In this document: positions 1 through 8,062 of the stretch, in pieces
How the letters are laid out: each line of letters begins with the position of its first letter
How positions within the stretch are numbered: the first letter of the stretch is position 1
Assembly: GCA_030829675.1 (NCBI GenBank)
Contig: JAURAE010000004.1
Span: 1-31,158 of the forward strand
Direction: 5' to 3'
Source: Schleiferiaceae bacterium
GTDB taxonomy: Bacteria; Bacteroidota; Bacteroidia; Flavobacteriales; Schleiferiaceae
Length of the DNA: 31,158 nt
Position numbers and translations under genes: made by a program
The notes under the pieces: model-generated
The model's input: only the letters and a program-made list of their open reading frames with translations
What the model was told of the DNA's origin: nothing
Database searches by the model: none

Positions 1-1613
1 TACATTCGGAAACAGATACTAATTCTATCGTGACGGTCATGGGCCAGCATAAAGGTGGGCTGGTGCACGACGGTGGGCTCTGGGGGCAACCTGGGAGCGC
101 TCAATATTTTCAAGAGTATAAACGCAACACTAATTACGGATTCGACCTGCGCCGAACTGCGGTATGGGGCGACAGTTCCAATGCCACGGTGGATGTCAGC
201 CCGACGGCACTTCTGGTAGATGATTGTGGCAATACCTATTTCAGCGGCTGGGGTGGATCGCCTAATCCGGAGGGCAACACCAACAACATGATTACTACGC
301 CAAATGCCATTCAAAGTACTACGGATGGACGTGATTTATATTTCTTAGTACTCGGGCCGGATTGGAAAGATGCGCGATTGGCGACCTATTTTGGTGGGCC
401 AAGTAGAGAACATGTAGACGGCGGCACCTCTAGGTTCGATCGCAATGGACGAATCTTCCAAGCCGTATGTGCAGGCTGTGGTGGGGTCTCGAATTATCCT
501 TCTTTCCCTTCAACCGCCTATTCAACCAGTAACAACTCAACGAATTGCAACCTCGCGGTGACCGTCATTGACCTCGATGTGCAAAATGCTCGGGTGGGAG
601 CCTACCCAAATCCACCGGCCTTCTGCCTACCGAACACCTTCATTTTGCAGGATTCCAGTGCCAACGTACAAGAATTTACCGTGTACTGGGGCGACGGAAA
701 CTCCAACACAGGATCCAATCTTCCGAACGCTCATGTATATGCTTCGCCTGGCACTTACCCGGTTCAAGTCATTGGCCATGATACCATTTGTGATACTTGG
801 GACACAGCGACCTTCAATATCCAAGTAAATCCGGCCTATGATTCTGCATTTACCCATTTCGATTACGATTATTGCGATCCGCAGCGCACTGTGACCGCAT
901 CCTTGCGAAGCACCTTGGACTCTTCCATTATTACGGATAGAATATTGAACTGGAGCATTGCAGGCGCAAACTTCTCCGCGGCCCAATTCCAAACCAACAT
1001 GCCCACCGCCGGCTACACCGTGATCACCCTTACCTCCCTAGATACTCTCTGTAATGTGGCGGAGGAATTTGTCGATACCGTGTTCTTCCGACTCCCGCCA
1101 TATCTGAACATCATCTCGGATGTGGAGGATTGTGAAACCCAAGAATTTGTGGAGTTTTCCCCTGCCTACAATGGCGTTTACCAAGGGTTTGAATGGCTTG
1201 TCGACGGCCAAAACCAAGGCGCCATTAACCCGCTGACCATTGGCACTACCGGTATTTACGAAATCTCATTAGTGGGATACGACAGCATTTGCAATACCAC
1301 AGATACCCTCACGGAAACCTTTGATATCTACTTCGCGGGTGAGCCCTTCACTGTGCCGAACATCATCACACCGAATGGAGATAATATCAACGACAGATGG
1401 ACCATGAATACCGATGAGAATTGGGACAGGTTCCATGCCATTCTCTTCAATCGATGGGGCCTCAAGGTCTTTGAAACCACCGCGCCGACCTTCGATTGGG
1501 GGGCGGATTATGATGGCAAAACTCTCACTCCTGGTGTGTACTTTTACCAAGTCGAAGCCGAAAACAGATGCGGCGTCGTTACCGAAGAAGGAACCCTACA
1601 CATTACCTATTAA
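1..1613 (+). CDS. T9SS-targeted surface protein with PKD-like region and CHU_C domain (5' truncated)
   Basis: The reading frame is open from base 3, so the true start lies before the window; about 536 residues are visible. The N-terminal visible part has the pattern DVSPTALLVDDCGNTYFSGW, followed by a beta-propeller-like stretch (YFGG, REHVDGGTSRFD, AVCAGCGG) seen in very large Bacteroidota surface proteins. A PKD-like module follows (FTVYWGDGNSNTG then HVYASPGTYPVQVIG). The last ~90 residues form a gliding-motility-associated C-terminal domain: VPNIITPNGDNINDRW, FNRWGLKVFE, DGKTLTPGVYFYQVE. In this family that domain is a type-B sorting signal for the type IX secretion system, so the protein is probably secreted or surface-attached. 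The ligand or role is unknown. Only two bases separate its stop from the arsC-like start. Confidence 0.85.
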   Translation, partial: HSETDTNSIVTVMGQHKGGLVHDGGLWGQPGSAQYFQEYKRNTNYGFDLRRTAVWGDSSNATVDVSPTALLVDDCGNTYFSGWGGSPNPEGNTNNMITTPNAIQSTTDGRDLYFLVLGPDWKDARLATYFGGPSREHVDGGTSRFDRNGRIFQAVCAGCGGVSNYPSFPSTAYSTSNNSTNCNLAVTVIDLDVQNARVGAYPNPPAFCLPNTFILQDSSANVQEFTVYWGDGNSNTGSNLPNAHVYASPGTYPVQVIGHDTICDTWDTATFNIQVNPAYDSAFTHFDYDYCDPQRTVTASLRSTLDSSIITDRILNWSIAGANFSAAQFQTNMPTAGYTVITLTSLDTLCNVAEEFVDTVFFRLPPYLNIISDVEDCETQEFVEFSPAYNGVYQGFEWLVDGQNQGAINPLTIGTTGIYEISLVGYDSICNTTDTLTETFDIYFAGEPFTVPNIITPNGDNINDRWTMNTDENWDRFHAILFNRWGLKVFETTAPTFDWGADYDGKTLTPGVYFYQVEAENRCGVVTEEGTLHITY

Positions 1614-1615
1614 TT

Positions 1616-1963
1616 ATGATTACTGTATACCACAATCCACGTTGCCGAAAATCCCGCGAAGCCCTTGCACACCTTGACGAAAAAGGTGCCCAGTACAATG
1701 TTCGTCTCTACATGAATGACGAGGAGAGCATGACCGCCGCTGAGTTGGAAGAGGTTTTGGATGCGCTAGATATGGATGCCCTCCAGTTGGTCCGTACCAA
1801 TGAGGCCTTGTGGAAGGAGGAATATAAGCACTTGGAACTCGATGAAGAGGAGATTATCCTCGCAATGATTGAGCATCCTCGTTTGATGGAGCGTCCAATT
1901 ATTGTAAAGGGCAGTAAAGCCGTGGTGGCGCGTCCTGCGGACGCGATGGATGCCATTCTTTAG
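1616..1963 (+). CDS. ArsC/Spx-family thioredoxin-fold protein (arsenate reductase-like)
   Basis: A 115-aa protein starting MITVYHNPRCRKSREAL. The N-terminal beta strand followed by NPRC and a helix matches the glutaredoxin-dependent arsenate reductase family, with Cys10 as the expected catalytic thiol. Residues near 85-93 (EHPRLMERPI) match the conserved block before the cis-proline, and length fits the family (about 110-120 aa). A longer frame from 1568 would overlap the upstream gene, so I chose ATG 1616, two bases after that gene's stop. Bacteroidota often carry such proteins without an ars operon, and no arsenite pump or ArsR regulator is near, so true arsenate reduction is not assured; a general thiol-redox role is possible. 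Confidence 0.85.
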   Translation: MITVYHNPRCRKSREALAHLDEKGAQYNVRLYMNDEESMTAAELEEVLDALDMDALQLVRTNEALWKEEYKHLELDEEEIILAMIEHPRLMERPIIVKGSKAVVARPADAMDAIL

Positions 1964-2000
1964 GCGAGCGAAGCGAGCCAAATCCCAGCATTCAGCCCAT

Positions 2001-2033
2001 AAAAAAACCCGAGCCGGAGGCTCGGGTTTTTTT
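2001..2033. terminator. Bidirectional intrinsic terminator between arsC-like gene and 56-aa gene
   Basis: The stem CCCGAGCC / GGCTCGGG closes a GGA loop and is flanked by A7 on the left and T7 on the right, so it works as a rho-independent terminator on both strands. It sits between two convergent genes. Confidence 0.9.
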
Positions 2034-2053
2034 ATATACTTTCAACTGAAATC

Positions 2054-2224
2054 TTATTCAGCCGCTTCTTCTTTGTGACCGATGATCGCGTGAGCTAGTT
2101 TAGGGTTGATGGCTTCAAGACCGATCAACGTAAGCCAGTATCCAACGAATAGGCCCAAGAAAGCCAACATCGAAAAGCCCATCAAGGCAACAATCAAGAA
2201 AACGAGGAAACCGATAAATTTCAT
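2054..2224 (-). CDS. Small hydrophobic membrane protein (56 aa), unknown function
   Basis: The minus strand from ATG at 2224 to TAA at 2054 encodes 56 residues: MKFIGFLVFLIVALMGFSML, then AFLGLFVGYWLTLIGLEAIN, then a charged tail ending GHKEEAAE. About residues 3-38 are strongly hydrophobic, enough for one long or two short membrane helices, with a hydrophilic C-terminus. Support that it is real: a full TAnnTTTG box (TATCTTTG) with a TTG 16 nt upstream sits just before it, a strong terminator follows, and no larger gene occupies this space. I do not recognise a family. It is divergent from fumC and convergent with the arsC-like gene. No clear Shine-Dalgarno sequence is visible. Confidence 0.7.
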   Translation of the reverse strand: MKFIGFLVFLIVALMGFSMLAFLGLFVGYWLTLIGLEAINPKLAHAIIGHKEEAAE

Positions 2225-2247
2225 AGTGGTTGTTCTTTAATAGGCCT

Positions 2248-2274
2248 CAAAGATACATCACACAAATGTTTCAA
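2248..2274 (-). promoter_or_regulatory. Promoter of the 56-aa membrane protein gene
   Basis: On the minus strand TATCTTTG (2255-2248) is a full match to the Bacteroidota -7 box TAnnTTTG. A TTG (2274-2272) lies 16 nt further upstream as a -33 element. The start codon is about 23 nt downstream of the box. Confidence 0.6.
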
Positions 2275-2290
2275 TAGGATTTCTGTGCCG

Positions 2291-2298
2291 TAAATTTG
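2291..2298 (+). promoter_or_regulatory. Putative fumC promoter -7 box
   Basis: TAAATTTG matches TAnnTTTG 28 nt before the fumC start. No clear TTG -33 element is seen; TTTC at 2269 is the nearest candidate. It is divergent from the 56-aa gene promoter. Confidence 0.5.
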
Positions 2299-2326
2299 TC
2301 CTGTAGAGTTCGAACCTAATCAACAC

Positions 2327-3724
2327 ATGATGGACTACAGAATAGAACACGATACGATGGGCGAGGTGAAAGTCCCCGCTGATAAGTATTGGGGTGCGCA
2401 AACAGAGCGCTCTCGCAACAATTTTAAAATAGGACCCGAAGCTTCCATGCCACAAGAAGTGATCGAAGGTTTCGCGTATTTGAAAAAGGCCGCGGCCTAT
2501 GCGAACTGCGATGCGGGTGTGTTAAGCGTTGAAAAACGCGACCTCATTGGCGCCGTATGTGATGAGATTTTAGAAGGAAAGCACTGGGACCAATTTCCTT
2601 TGGTCGTATGGCAAACCGGTTCAGGAACGCAGAGCAACATGAACACCAATGAGGTGATTTCTAACCGTGCTCACGTACTCGCAGGCGGAACTCTCGGAGA
2701 AGGCAAAAGCCTCATCCACCCGAACGATGATGTAAACAAGAGCCAGAGCTCCAACGATACGTTCCCAACGGGAATGCACATTGCGATCTACAAGAAACTC
2801 ATTGAAACCACCATTCCGGGCGTCGAGTTACTTCGCGATACGCTTGAGGCTAAGAGTAAGGAGTTCTGGAAAGTGGTAAAAATTGGTCGTACCCACCTCA
2901 TGGACGCCACACCATTGACCTTGGGCCAAGAGTTTTCAGGCTATGTAAGCCAACTCAATCACGGACTCAAGGCCCTTCGCAACACGCTCGATCACATGAG
3001 TGAAGTTGCCTTGGGTGGAACGGCGGTAGGTACTGGAATCAACACTCCCGAAGGTTATTCTGAGACTGTAGCGAAATACATCGCTGAGTTCACTGGCTAT
3101 CCATTCCGTACGGCTGAAAATAAATTCGAGGCATTGGCAGCGCACGATGCTTTGGTGGAGACACACGGTGCCTTGAACCAATTGGCGGTATCATTAAATA
3201 AAATTGCCAACGATATTCGCCTCCTTGCTTCAGGACCGCGCTCAGGCATTGGGGAAATCATCATCCCAGCCAATGAACCGGGCTCATCCATCATGCCAGG
3301 AAAGGTGAACCCAACACAAGCGGAAGCCATGACCATGGTATGCGCCCAAGTCATGGGGAACCAAACCACAGTGACCGTCGGCGGCGCTCAAGGACATTAC
3401 GAGCTCAACGTATTCAAGCCTGTTATGGCGTACAATGTGCTTCAGAGTGCTACCCTTATCGGCGATGCCTGTGTAAGCTTCAACGACCATTGTGCTGTGG
3501 GCATCGAGCCAAACTATAAGGCGATCGAAGCGCACTTGAACAACTCATTGATGTTGGTTACTGCACTCAATACCAAAATAGGGTACGAGAAAGCAGCAAA
3601 AATTGCGAAGACTGCACACGAGAACGGCACAACCTTGAAAGAGGAAGCCATCAACCTCGGCTACCTTACTGCCGAAGAGTTTGATCAGTGGGTCATCCCA
3701 AGTAAAATGGTTGGGAAATTGTGA
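2327..3724 (+). CDS. fumC: Class II fumarate hydratase
   Basis: Interconverts fumarate and L-malate in the TCA cycle, in the cytoplasm as a homotetramer. The 465-aa length is typical of class II (iron-independent) fumarases. The N-terminus has YRIEHDTMGEVKVPADKYWG; TGSGTQSNMNTNEVISNRA forms an active-site loop; GRTHLMDATPLTLGQE carries the conserved His190; and GSSIMPGKVN (residues 319-328) is the fumarase/aspartase superfamily signature with the catalytic serine. Two ATG codons are adjacent (2327 and 2330) and either could be used. It stands alone with its own promoter box and a terminator shared with the convergent DUF389 gene. All family motifs are present. Confidence 0.97.
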   Translation: MMDYRIEHDTMGEVKVPADKYWGAQTERSRNNFKIGPEASMPQEVIEGFAYLKKAAAYANCDAGVLSVEKRDLIGAVCDEILEGKHWDQFPLVVWQTGSGTQSNMNTNEVISNRAHVLAGGTLGEGKSLIHPNDDVNKSQSSNDTFPTGMHIAIYKKLIETTIPGVELLRDTLEAKSKEFWKVVKIGRTHLMDATPLTLGQEFSGYVSQLNHGLKALRNTLDHMSEVALGGTAVGTGINTPEGYSETVAKYIAEFTGYPFRTAENKFEALAAHDALVETHGALNQLAVSLNKIANDIRLLASGPRSGIGEIIIPANEPGSSIMPGKVNPTQAEAMTMVCAQVMGNQTTVTVGGAQGHYELNVFKPVMAYNVLQSATLIGDACVSFNDHCAVGIEPNYKAIEAHLNNSLMLVTALNTKIGYEKAAKIAKTAHENGTTLKEEAINLGYLTAEEFDQWVIPSKMVGKL

Positions 3725-3765
3725 TTTCCCAACTTCTCGTAGGAGTCACCAGCAGTCATTAAAAC

Positions 3766-3792
3766 AAAACCCCGCTTCGAGCGGGGTTTTTT
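3766..3792. terminator. Bidirectional terminator between fumC and the DUF389 gene
   Basis: A perfect hairpin AAAACCCCGC / GCGGGGTTTT with a short TTCGA loop region and a T run on the plus strand. The A run on the left serves the minus strand. It separates convergent genes. Confidence 0.9.
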
Positions 3793-3798
3793 GTAGGG

Positions 3799-5199
3799 TT
3801 ATTTTACGAGTACTGAATCAGCTTCAAGGCGCAAGGCGAGCCAGGCCGAAAGCTGCGCGGATCGCAGTGTTTTGGTACTGTCGTTTAGCGATGGGGACCA
3901 TTGAACGAAGGCCACAGGGACACGTGTGCCAGCGGTAGAATCTGTGATTCCGCCTTGGAGCGTTCCGATGCTGAGGCTTTGTACTTCAGGGTAGTTGACC
4001 TTAATTTCTTTGGCGAGGTTGGCAGGAATGAGCTGGCCTTCTAGCAAAGACAATTGGGCCTCTAAATCCGCAATCTTATCCTGGTAGGTTTTGGCTTCCG
4101 CACGCCCTTCAGAATAGAGGTTGACTAGCTTACTCATCTCGAGCAAGTTGTCGTTGCCATTATCGCCTTGGATGATATCTAGGTGTCCTTCAAATTTGGT
4201 GTTGAAATCATCTTCCCATTGTTCCACCAAGTTTTCCGGGATCAATTCTCCGAAAAGAACCAAGCTCACTTGGGGATGGCCTTGGTCAAAAGTGATTTCT
4301 TCTTTTACGACCTCTGTACCCGGATATACCACTGTAGCTTCCACGAAATTATGCACTTTGCTTTGGGCGAGTGTGTTGCTGACCGTCTTGTAGAAAATCC
4401 AGATCGACGGAATGATTACGATGATGATTGCGATGGAGAACCAGCGGCTTGTCTTTTTAGCACGGACTGGGTCCATTATGGTGACCATAGGGAAGCGTAG
4501 GTAGCGCGTTACCACTGTGGTGGCGGTGGCGATCAAAACCCCGTTGATCAGGAAGAGGTAGAGGGCACCGAAGAAGTAGTTCCATTCTGCATGTGCGAGT
4601 CCATAGCCTGCAGTGCAGATAGGAGGCATCAAGGCTGTAGCGATGGCCACCCCTGGAATAACATTGGATTTTTCTTTTCTCGAGCCTGCCAAGATTCCGG
4701 CGAGACCCCCAAAGAATGCGACGACGACGTCTAACAAAGTGGGGTTGGTCCGGGCGAAGAGTTCATTCGACGCCTCTGAGATCGGGCTGATGAGGAAATA
4801 GAGCGAGGAGGCCAACAGTCCTATACCTACTGCGACGCCGAGATTCTTGGCGCTTTTGGTCAATAGCGTAAAGTCGTTGATGCCTAGGCTTAAGCCAATA
4901 CCCATGATAGGCCCCATGAGTGGGGAAATTAACATGGCACCGATGACCACAGCGGTTGAGTTGACGTTTAATCCGATAGAGGCAATGATGATGCTGAACA
5001 TCAAAATCCAAAGGCTAAAGCCACGGAACTCTACATCTTTTTTAATGCCTTCAATGGTGGAAGCAGGATCGGCGAGATCAATAATTGAAAAGCGTTCGCC
5101 CAAAAAGCTTGACGCGATTTTACTGAATTGACGCCACAAACCCAGTAACGGGTTAGCCCCTTCTGGGCGCTCCTCTTGGGGAGAATTTGAAACCTCCAT
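3799..5199 (-). CDS. DUF389 family integral membrane protein
   Basis: A 466-aa protein with a soluble N-terminus (residues 1-60) and about seven hydrophobic segments near 62-78, 84-104, 119-139, 155-172, 183-202, 208-231 and 254-270. The hallmark block VVIGAMLISPLMGPIMGIGL (84-103) is conserved in DUF389 (TIGR00341) proteins. Residues about 275-466 form a soluble domain, probably extracytoplasmic, with a short coiled-coil-like stretch (KTYQDKIADLEAQLSLLEGQ). Function in this family is unknown; transport has been suggested by its architecture. It starts 29 bases after the manC stop on the same strand, so the two may be cotranscribed. The C-terminal end reaches the shared terminator with fumC. 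Confidence 0.88.
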   Translation of the reverse strand: MEVSNSPQEERPEGANPLLGLWRQFSKIASSFLGERFSIIDLADPASTIEGIKKDVEFRGFSLWILMFSIIIASIGLNVNSTAVVIGAMLISPLMGPIMGIGLSLGINDFTLLTKSAKNLGVAVGIGLLASSLYFLISPISEASNELFARTNPTLLDVVVAFFGGLAGILAGSRKEKSNVIPGVAIATALMPPICTAGYGLAHAEWNYFFGALYLFLINGVLIATATTVVTRYLRFPMVTIMDPVRAKKTSRWFSIAIIIVIIPSIWIFYKTVSNTLAQSKVHNFVEATVVYPGTEVVKEEITFDQGHPQVSLVLFGELIPENLVEQWEDDFNTKFEGHLDIIQGDNGNDNLLEMSKLVNLYSEGRAEAKTYQDKIADLEAQLSLLEGQLIPANLAKEIKVNYPEVQSLSIGTLQGGITDSTAGTRVPVAFVQWSPSLNDSTKTLRSAQLSAWLALRLEADSVLVK

Positions 5200-5228
5200 G
5201 CGATTAAGATTTAGATAAACTTACGCAA

Positions 5229-6314
5229 TTACACGTAATCTTCCCCTAATTCGATCTTTACAGATTTCACAATCTGTTTGATGGCTTGATCGTTGCCTTG
5301 CGGGAAGGTCAAGGTGCACTGGTCGGTTTGCACAACGATTTTATCAGAGAGATCGTTGATGACCAAAGCTTTGGTTTTGCTGCCGTTGACGATTAGACAA
5401 TTGGTACAGTTTTGAACGAGGGTATGCTCACCAACAATGACATTACCTTGCTCGTCTTTGGTGCCGAGGTCGTAGATGGCGCCCCAGTTGCCGAGGTCAC
5501 TCCAGCCCATTTCTGCGGGAATGACACATACTTGGTCCGCGCGTTCCATCAATCCGTAATCAATAGAGATGTTATCGCATTCGCCGTAGATACGTTCAAT
5601 GCTTTGTTTCTCGTAATCTGTATCTAGGTCATTCCAAGTTTCACCTAAGGTAGCCATGAGCTCAGGAAGGTGTTGGTCTAATCCGTTGGAAACTGCTTCG
5701 ATGTTCCAAATAAACATCCCGGCATTCCATAGGAAATCTCCACTTTCTAAAAAGAGCTTTGCATGATCGATGTCCGGCTTTTCGGTAAAGGCCTTGACCA
5801 TGAAGACCCCTTTTTCGTCAGAGGTGTTTTCGTCGTATTGAATGTAACCATAGCCTGTTTCAGGCTTGTGAGGTTTGATGCCTATGGTCACAAAACACTG
5901 GCTGTTTTCCGTGCGTTTTAATCCTTTGCGCACCACTTTTTCGAAGGCTTCATCATCTGTGATCAAATGATCAGCGGGGGTGATGAACATGTTCGCGAGT
6001 GGATCTCTCTTCTTGATTTTTAATGCGGCATACGCGATACACGGTGCGGTATTGCGGCGCAGGGGCTCAAGAATAATATTGTTTTCAGGCAGTTCAGGAA
6101 GGTGTTCTCTGGTGAGCGCTGCGTAGTTTTCATGGGTGACGACCATGATGTGTTCGGCATCAAAAATGCGGCGTACGCGTTTGTAGGTCTGTTGAATGAG
6201 GCTTTCTCCGGTACCTAGAAAATCTAGGAACTGCTTGGGGGTTTGTTCTGTGGACATGGGCCAAAATCTGCTCCCAATTCCACCGGCCATAATGACGCAG
6301 TACGGTGTGCGCAT
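5229..6314 (-). CDS. manC: Mannose-1-phosphate guanylyltransferase (GDP-mannose pyrophosphorylase)
   Basis: Makes GDP-mannose from mannose-1-phosphate and GTP, a precursor for surface polysaccharides and glycans. The N-terminal nucleotidyltransferase signature GGIGSRFWP (residues 11-19) is followed by TPKQFL with the conserved Lys27. FTEKPD, NAGMFIWN and MGWSDLGNWGAIYD are further sugar-nucleotidyltransferase motifs. At 361 aa it is the monofunctional form, lacking the C-terminal phosphomannose isomerase cupin domain found in long bifunctional ManC proteins. The start at 6314 places the glycine-rich loop close to the N-terminus as usual. It is divergent from adk across 109 bases and is followed by the DUF389 gene. 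No other polysaccharide genes are nearby, so it is probably a housekeeping copy. Confidence 0.94.
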   Translation of the reverse strand: MRTPYCVIMAGGIGSRFWPMSTEQTPKQFLDFLGTGESLIQQTYKRVRRIFDAEHIMVVTHENYAALTREHLPELPENNIILEPLRRNTAPCIAYAALKIKKRDPLANMFITPADHLITDDEAFEKVVRKGLKRTENSQCFVTIGIKPHKPETGYGYIQYDENTSDEKGVFMVKAFTEKPDIDHAKLFLESGDFLWNAGMFIWNIEAVSNGLDQHLPELMATLGETWNDLDTDYEKQSIERIYGECDNISIDYGLMERADQVCVIPAEMGWSDLGNWGAIYDLGTKDEQGNVIVGEHTLVQNCTNCLIVNGSKTKALVINDLSDKIVVQTDQCTLTFPQGNDQAIKQIVKSVKIELGEDYV

Positions 6315-6391
6315 GTTCAGAGTGTGTAGGTTGTTATGAGATTCATTGCTGAATTTCGACTGCGAATCTACGATTTTCTACGCTTAGGGGG

Positions 6392-6399
6392 TATCTTCG
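6392..6399 (+). promoter_or_regulatory. Possible adk promoter -7 box
   Basis: TATCTTCG differs from TAnnTTTG at one base and lies 24 nt before the adk ATG, in the divergent manC/adk interval. This is a weak call. Confidence 0.35.
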
Positions 6400-6423
6400 T
6401 GCCCTTATTAAAACGATACAGAC

Positions 6424-6996
6424 ATGTTAAATCTAGTCCTATTCGGCCCTCCAGGGGCAGGTAAGGGAACCCAGAGCGCCTTCTTGGTAGACCGATATGA
6501 ATTGGTCCACTTGAGCACCGGCGACCTGTTCAGATTCAATATTAAGAATGAAACGGAATTGGGCCAATTAGCCAAATCCTACATGGACAAAGGCCAACTC
6601 GTCCCAGATTCAGTGACCATTTCAATGCTGGAAGATGCTGTCAATAAAAACCCACAAGCCAAGGGTTTCATTTTTGACGGTTTCCCACGTACCAATGCTC
6701 AAGCACAAGCTCTAGATGCTTTCTTGGAAGGACGCGGTACGGGCATCACCAGTATGGTAGCGTTGGAGGTACCGGAAGATGAGCTGCGTGTTCGCCTGGC
6801 GGAACGTGCCAAAACTTCAGGACGTCCGGATGATGCGGATCCTGCAATTATCCAAAATAGAATTGATGTATATAATGCGGAGACCGCGCCAGTAAAGGAT
6901 TACTACGAGGCGCAGTCTAAATATCAGGGTGTTGATGGCGTAGGCTCCATTGAAGAGATTACCGACCGATTGGTGGGAATCATCGACGCACTGTAA
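6424..6996 (+). CDS. adk: Adenylate kinase (short LID form)
   Basis: Catalyses ATP + AMP = 2 ADP in the cytoplasm. The P-loop GPPGAGKGT occupies residues 8-16, the AMP-binding STGDLFR follows at about 31-37, and DGFPRT is at 85-90. RLAERAKTSGRPDDADP (about 126-142) is a short LID, without the ~30-residue insert and zinc-type cysteines of long bacterial enzymes; the 190-aa length agrees with this short form, common in Bacteroidota. It is immediately upstream of obg on the same strand, separated by 67 bases that hold a hairpin and an obg promoter box. Start ATG 6424 places the P-loop at the usual distance. Confidence 0.97.
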   Translation: MLNLVLFGPPGAGKGTQSAFLVDRYELVHLSTGDLFRFNIKNETELGQLAKSYMDKGQLVPDSVTISMLEDAVNKNPQAKGFIFDGFPRTNAQAQALDAFLEGRGTGITSMVALEVPEDELRVRLAERAKTSGRPDDADPAIIQNRIDVYNAETAPVKDYYEAQSKYQGVDGVGSIEEITDRLVGIIDAL

Positions 6997-7016
6997 GCGC
7001 TAATCAATAACAATCG

Positions 7017-7024
7017 TACTTTTG
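7017..7024 (+). promoter_or_regulatory. obg promoter -7 box
   Basis: TACTTTTG is a full TAnnTTTG match 40 nt before the obg ATG. The predicted transcription start (around 7030) falls inside the left arm of the hairpin at 7026-7055. Confidence 0.5.
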
Positions 7025-7025
7025 C

Positions 7026-7057
7026 AAAGCAGTCTCACCTCGTTGGGGCTGCTTTTT
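7026..7057 (+). terminator. Hairpin with T run between adk and obg (possible adk terminator)
   Basis: AAAGCAG (7026-7032) pairs with CTGCTTT (7049-7055), followed by TT. The 16-nt loop is long and the stem only 7 bp, so it is a weak terminator candidate. It overlaps the start region of the proposed obg promoter. Confidence 0.4.
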
Positions 7058-7063
7058 CACATT

Positions 7064-8062
7064 ATGTCAGGAAGCAACTTCATAGATTACGTTAAGATTT
7101 ACTGCAAAAGTGGCAGCGGCGGTAGGGGCTCTACTCACTTGCTGCGCAACCGTATGACCTCAAAGGGAGGCCCCGACGGTGGAGATGGCGGTCGCGGTGG
7201 TCACATAATCGTAAAGGGAAATGCTCAAATGTGGACCTTGCTTCCCTTGAAATACCAAAAGCACATCAAAGCCGCTTCCGGTGAAAACGGTAGTGCACAG
7301 GAACGCACGGGAGCGCAAGGAGAAGATAGATATATTGAGGTGCCCCTAGGGACCGTAGCTAAGGATGAGGAAACCGGTGAGGTGTTGTTTGAAATCACCG
7401 AGGACGGTGAGGAACATGTGCTGGTGAAAGGCGGCCGCGGCGGTCTGGGTAATGTGCATTTTAAGAGTGCGACCTTCCAAACGCCACGTTTCGCTCAGCC
7501 GGGCGAGCCTGCGAACGAAGGTTGGTTTATTTTGGAGCTGAAAGTGTTGGCCGACGTAGGATTGGTAGGATTCCCGAATGCCGGGAAAAGCACCTTGCTC
7601 TCTGTGGTCAGTGCGGCAAAGCCAGAAATTGCGAATTATCCTTTTACCACCTTGGTGCCAAATCTAGGTATGGTGAACTACCGCGATCACAGATCTTTTG
7701 TGATGGCCGATATCCCAGGAATTATTGAAGGTGCCGCCGAAGGCAAAGGTTTGGGACACCGATTTTTGCGTCACATCGAGCGTAACGCGTTATTGTTATT
7801 TATGGTGCCGGCCGATGCGGAGGATTACGCGAAGGAATACGAGATCTTGCTCAATGAATTGGTCAAGTATAACCCGGAACTTGCCGATAAGGATAGAATT
7901 CTAGCCATCACGAAGAGCGACATGCTCGACGAGGATTTGCAGCAGGAAATCAAGGCCCAATTACCCGAGGGCATCCCCCATATTTTCATTTCATCCGTTG
8001 CCAACAAGAACATCATGCCCCTCAAGGACATGATTTGGGAACGACTCAATGCGCCCGCCTAA
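7064..8062 (+). CDS. obg: Obg/CgtA family GTPase
   Basis: A ribosome-associated GTPase acting in 50S subunit maturation and stress responses. Numbering from ATG 7064 (332 aa), residues 1 to about 158 form the glycine-rich Obg fold (GSGGRGSTHLLRNR, GGPDGGDGGRGGH). The G domain has G1 GFPNAGKST (169-177), G3 DIPG (216-219) and G4 TKSD (283-286). The frame opens at a TTG at 7022, but that would add 14 unlikely residues; the MSGSNFIDYVKIYCKSG start is the family's usual N-terminus. There is no long acidic C-terminal tail. The stop overlaps the PAP2 start as TAATG, pointing to translational coupling. Confidence 0.96.
   Translation: MSGSNFIDYVKIYCKSGSGGRGSTHLLRNRMTSKGGPDGGDGGRGGHIIVKGNAQMWTLLPLKYQKHIKAASGENGSAQERTGAQGEDRYIEVPLGTVAKDEETGEVLFEITEDGEEHVLVKGGRGGLGNVHFKSATFQTPRFAQPGEPANEGWFILELKVLADVGLVGFPNAGKSTLLSVVSAAKPEIANYPFTTLVPNLGMVNYRDHRSFVMADIPGIIEGAAEGKGLGHRFLRHIERNALLLFMVPADAEDYAKEYEILLNELVKYNPELADKDRILAITKSDMLDEDLQQEIKAQLPEGIPHIFISSVANKNIMPLKDMIWERLNAPA

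Noticed and set aside
7022..7063. TTG-initiated N-terminal extension of Obg
   Set aside because: The Obg fold begins at MSGSNFIDYVKI; the extension crosses the promoter box and hairpin.
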